A stretch of 64,000 bases of DNA from Microbacterium sp. LWH7-1.2 (GTDB lineage: Bacteria > Actinomycetota > Actinomycetes > Actinomycetales > Microbacteriaceae): the NCBI RefSeq assembly GCF_038397755.1, contig NZ_CP151637.1, forward strand, positions 2,480,001 to 2,544,000, in the 5' to 3' direction. Every line of letters starts with the position of its first letter. The first letter of the stretch is position 1. A model generated the notes under the pieces. The model saw nothing but the letters and a program-made list of their open reading frames with translations, ran no database searches and was not told where the DNA came from. The translations under genes were made by a program, and so were the position numbers. Positions 62,790 to 64,000 of the stretch are shown one piece after another.

Positions 62790-63731
62790 ATGTTTGCATT
62801 CATCCTTCGGCGCGTGCTGTCGGGCGTCATCCTCATCGCCGTGATCTCATTCCTCGCATTCGCGCTGCTCCACATCAGCGGTGGCGACATCGCCCGCCGC
62901 CTCCTCGGCAAGAATGCGACCGCCGAGACAGTCGCCCAGAAGGCCGAGGAACTCGGCCTCGACCGGCCACTGCTCGCACAGTACAGCGATTGGGCGACCG
63001 GGGTGCTGACCGGCAATTTCGGCCGCAGCTGGTCAAGCGGCGAGCTGATCTCCGTGAGCCTCGGCAACCGCCTCGCGGTGACGCTCTCTATCGTGATCGG
63101 CGCCACGATCGTATCGGCGATCGTCGCGGTCGTCCTCGGCATCCGCGCTGCCCGCCGCGGCGGATGGGTCGACGGCAGCGTCCAGGTGATCTCCCTCATC
63201 GGCTTCGCGATCCCCGGCTTCCTGATCGCGCTCGGGCTCGTGCTCGTGTTCGCGATCAACCTGGGCTGGTTCAAGGCGACCGGCTACGTGCCGATCACCA
63301 CCTCGGTGTCGGGCTGGCTCTCGTCCGTCACGCTCCCGGTAGTGGCGCTGTCGATCGGCGCGATCGCCGCGGTGTCGCAGCAGGTGCGCGGCTCGGTCAT
63401 CGACGCGATGTCGCGGGACTACGTCCGCACCCTCCGCTCACGCGGTCTCAGTACGAACTCGGTCGTGTACCGGCATGTGCTGCGCAACGCCGGAGGCCCG
63501 GCCCTGGCGGTCCTCGCCGTCCAGTTCATCGGCCTCCTCGGCGGCGCCGTCATCGTCGAGCAGATCTTCGCGATCCCGGGCATCGGCGAACTCACGGTGC
63601 GTGCGACGACGGTTGGCGACATCCCCGTCGTGATGGGCGTGGTGATCGCGTTCGCGATCATCGTCGTCATCGTGAACCTCCTCATCGACCTCGCCCAGGC
63701 GGCGCTGAACCCGAAGGTGCGACTCTCATGA
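62790..63731 (+). CDS. ABC transporter permease, DppB type
   Basis: A 313-residue membrane protein. FILRRVLSGVILIAVISFLAFALLH is the classical DppB start. VRGSVIDAMSRDYVRTLRSRGLSTNSVVYRHVLRNA holds the EAA-like loop that contacts the ATPase. Six membrane helices are seen. Its stop overlaps the next ATG. Confidence 0.95.
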   Translation: MFAFILRRVLSGVILIAVISFLAFALLHISGGDIARRLLGKNATAETVAQKAEELGLDRPLLAQYSDWATGVLTGNFGRSWSSGELISVSLGNRLAVTLSIVIGATIVSAIVAVVLGIRAARRGGWVDGSVQVISLIGFAIPGFLIALGLVLVFAINLGWFKATGYVPITTSVSGWLSSVTLPVVALSIGAIAAVSQQVRGSVIDAMSRDYVRTLRSRGLSTNSVVYRHVLRNAGGPALAVLAVQFIGLLGGAVIVEQIFAIPGIGELTVRATTVGDIPVVMGVVIAFAIIVVIVNLLIDLAQAALNPKVRLS

Positions 63732-64000
63732 CCGCCATCGACGTCCCCCTCGACGTGCCGGTCGCCCCGGTACGCGTCTCGCTCTGGCGCCGGCTGCTGC
63801 GACGCCCCGTCGGCCTCGGTTCGCTGATCTTCCTCGTCTTCCTCGGGATCATCGCGATCATCGGCCCGTGGATCGCCCCACAGGACGCGAACTACGCCGA
63901 CATCCGCAACGTGCTCGCCCCGCCCAGCGCCGCGCACCTCCTCGGCACGGACGGCAGCGGCCGCGACGTCTTCTCGCGCCTGCTCGTCGCCACGCAGACG
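63728..64000 (+). CDS. ABC transporter permease, DppC type (partial, runs off window end)
   Basis: The first 91 residues of the second permease. A short N-terminus leads to RRLLRRPVGLGSLIFLVFLGIIAIIGPWIAP, then HLLGTDGSGRDVFSRLL, the signature of DppC-type permeases. The ATG overlaps the DppB stop (ATGA). Confidence 0.93.
   Translation, partial: MTAIDVPLDVPVAPVRVSLWRRLLRRPVGLGSLIFLVFLGIIAIIGPWIAPQDANYADIRNVLAPPSAAHLLGTDGSGRDVFSRLLVATQT

Overview
The window is high-GC DNA from an actinobacterium. The gene set fits the family Microbacteriaceae, probably Microbacterium: ClpC, a folEPBK run followed by a DUF3180 protein and two PH-domain membrane proteins, lysS, and hairpins built on GGATGCC/GGCATCC. 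This placement is inference from content and style; no rRNA is present.

Bases 1-30,900 are ordinary chromosome. They hold a glutamine-synthetase-like enzyme with a glutaminase-type hydrolase, divergent from an ethanolamine-type permease (1-3.5 kb), and then an ArgA-type acetyltransferase, clpC, a DUF2975 membrane protein with a small XRE regulator, a DUF559/AbiEi-like protein bracketed by three 59-bp palindromic elements, a cardiolipin synthase, a DUF4192 protein, lysS and an MFS transporter. From 17.5 to 28.1 kb a leftward, tightly overlapping run carries a panC-like gene, a DUF2520 protein, two PH-domain proteins, DUF3180, folK, folB, folP, folE, ftsH, hpt and tilS. It is followed by ppa, a secreted M23 peptidase and a tRNA-Glu/tRNA-Asp/tRNA-Phe cluster.

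At tRNA-Phe the DNA changes character. A tyrosine integrase abuts the tRNA, and an accessory region with fragments and small unknown genes follows (30.9-43.1 kb). Two nearly identical IS3-family copies in inverted orientation (32,194-33,455 and 41,792-43,053) enclose a truncated DUF3237 gene, a frameshifted cupin regulator, a GIY-YIG protein, a small ABC-type ATPase and several DUF or unknown proteins. Both IS copies carry the same frameshift and a missing catalytic Asp.

Bases 43.2-60.8 kb hold what looks like a catabolic cluster for an aromatic or related ring compound. It contains two HpaB-type flavin monooxygenases, a flavin reductase, an acyl-CoA-dehydrogenase-like flavoprotein, a homoprotocatechuate-dioxygenase-like extradiol enzyme, FAH-family and RraA-family enzymes, a Rid-family protein, cupin, NTF2-like, cyclase and metallo-beta-lactamase-fold proteins. 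An NCS1-type permease, AraC and TetR regulators and an extra RibF-like protein accompany them. The two monooxygenases form the arms of a ~1.76-kb inverted repeat around ribF-like/araC/permease, and their sequences alternate between identical and sharply diverged blocks. A livG/livF pair and an alpha/beta hydrolase in this region are decayed.

The window ends in a peptide/opine-type ABC importer (binding protein, permease, start of the second permease), probably the uptake route that TetR controls. The substrate of the cluster cannot be named from sequence alone.
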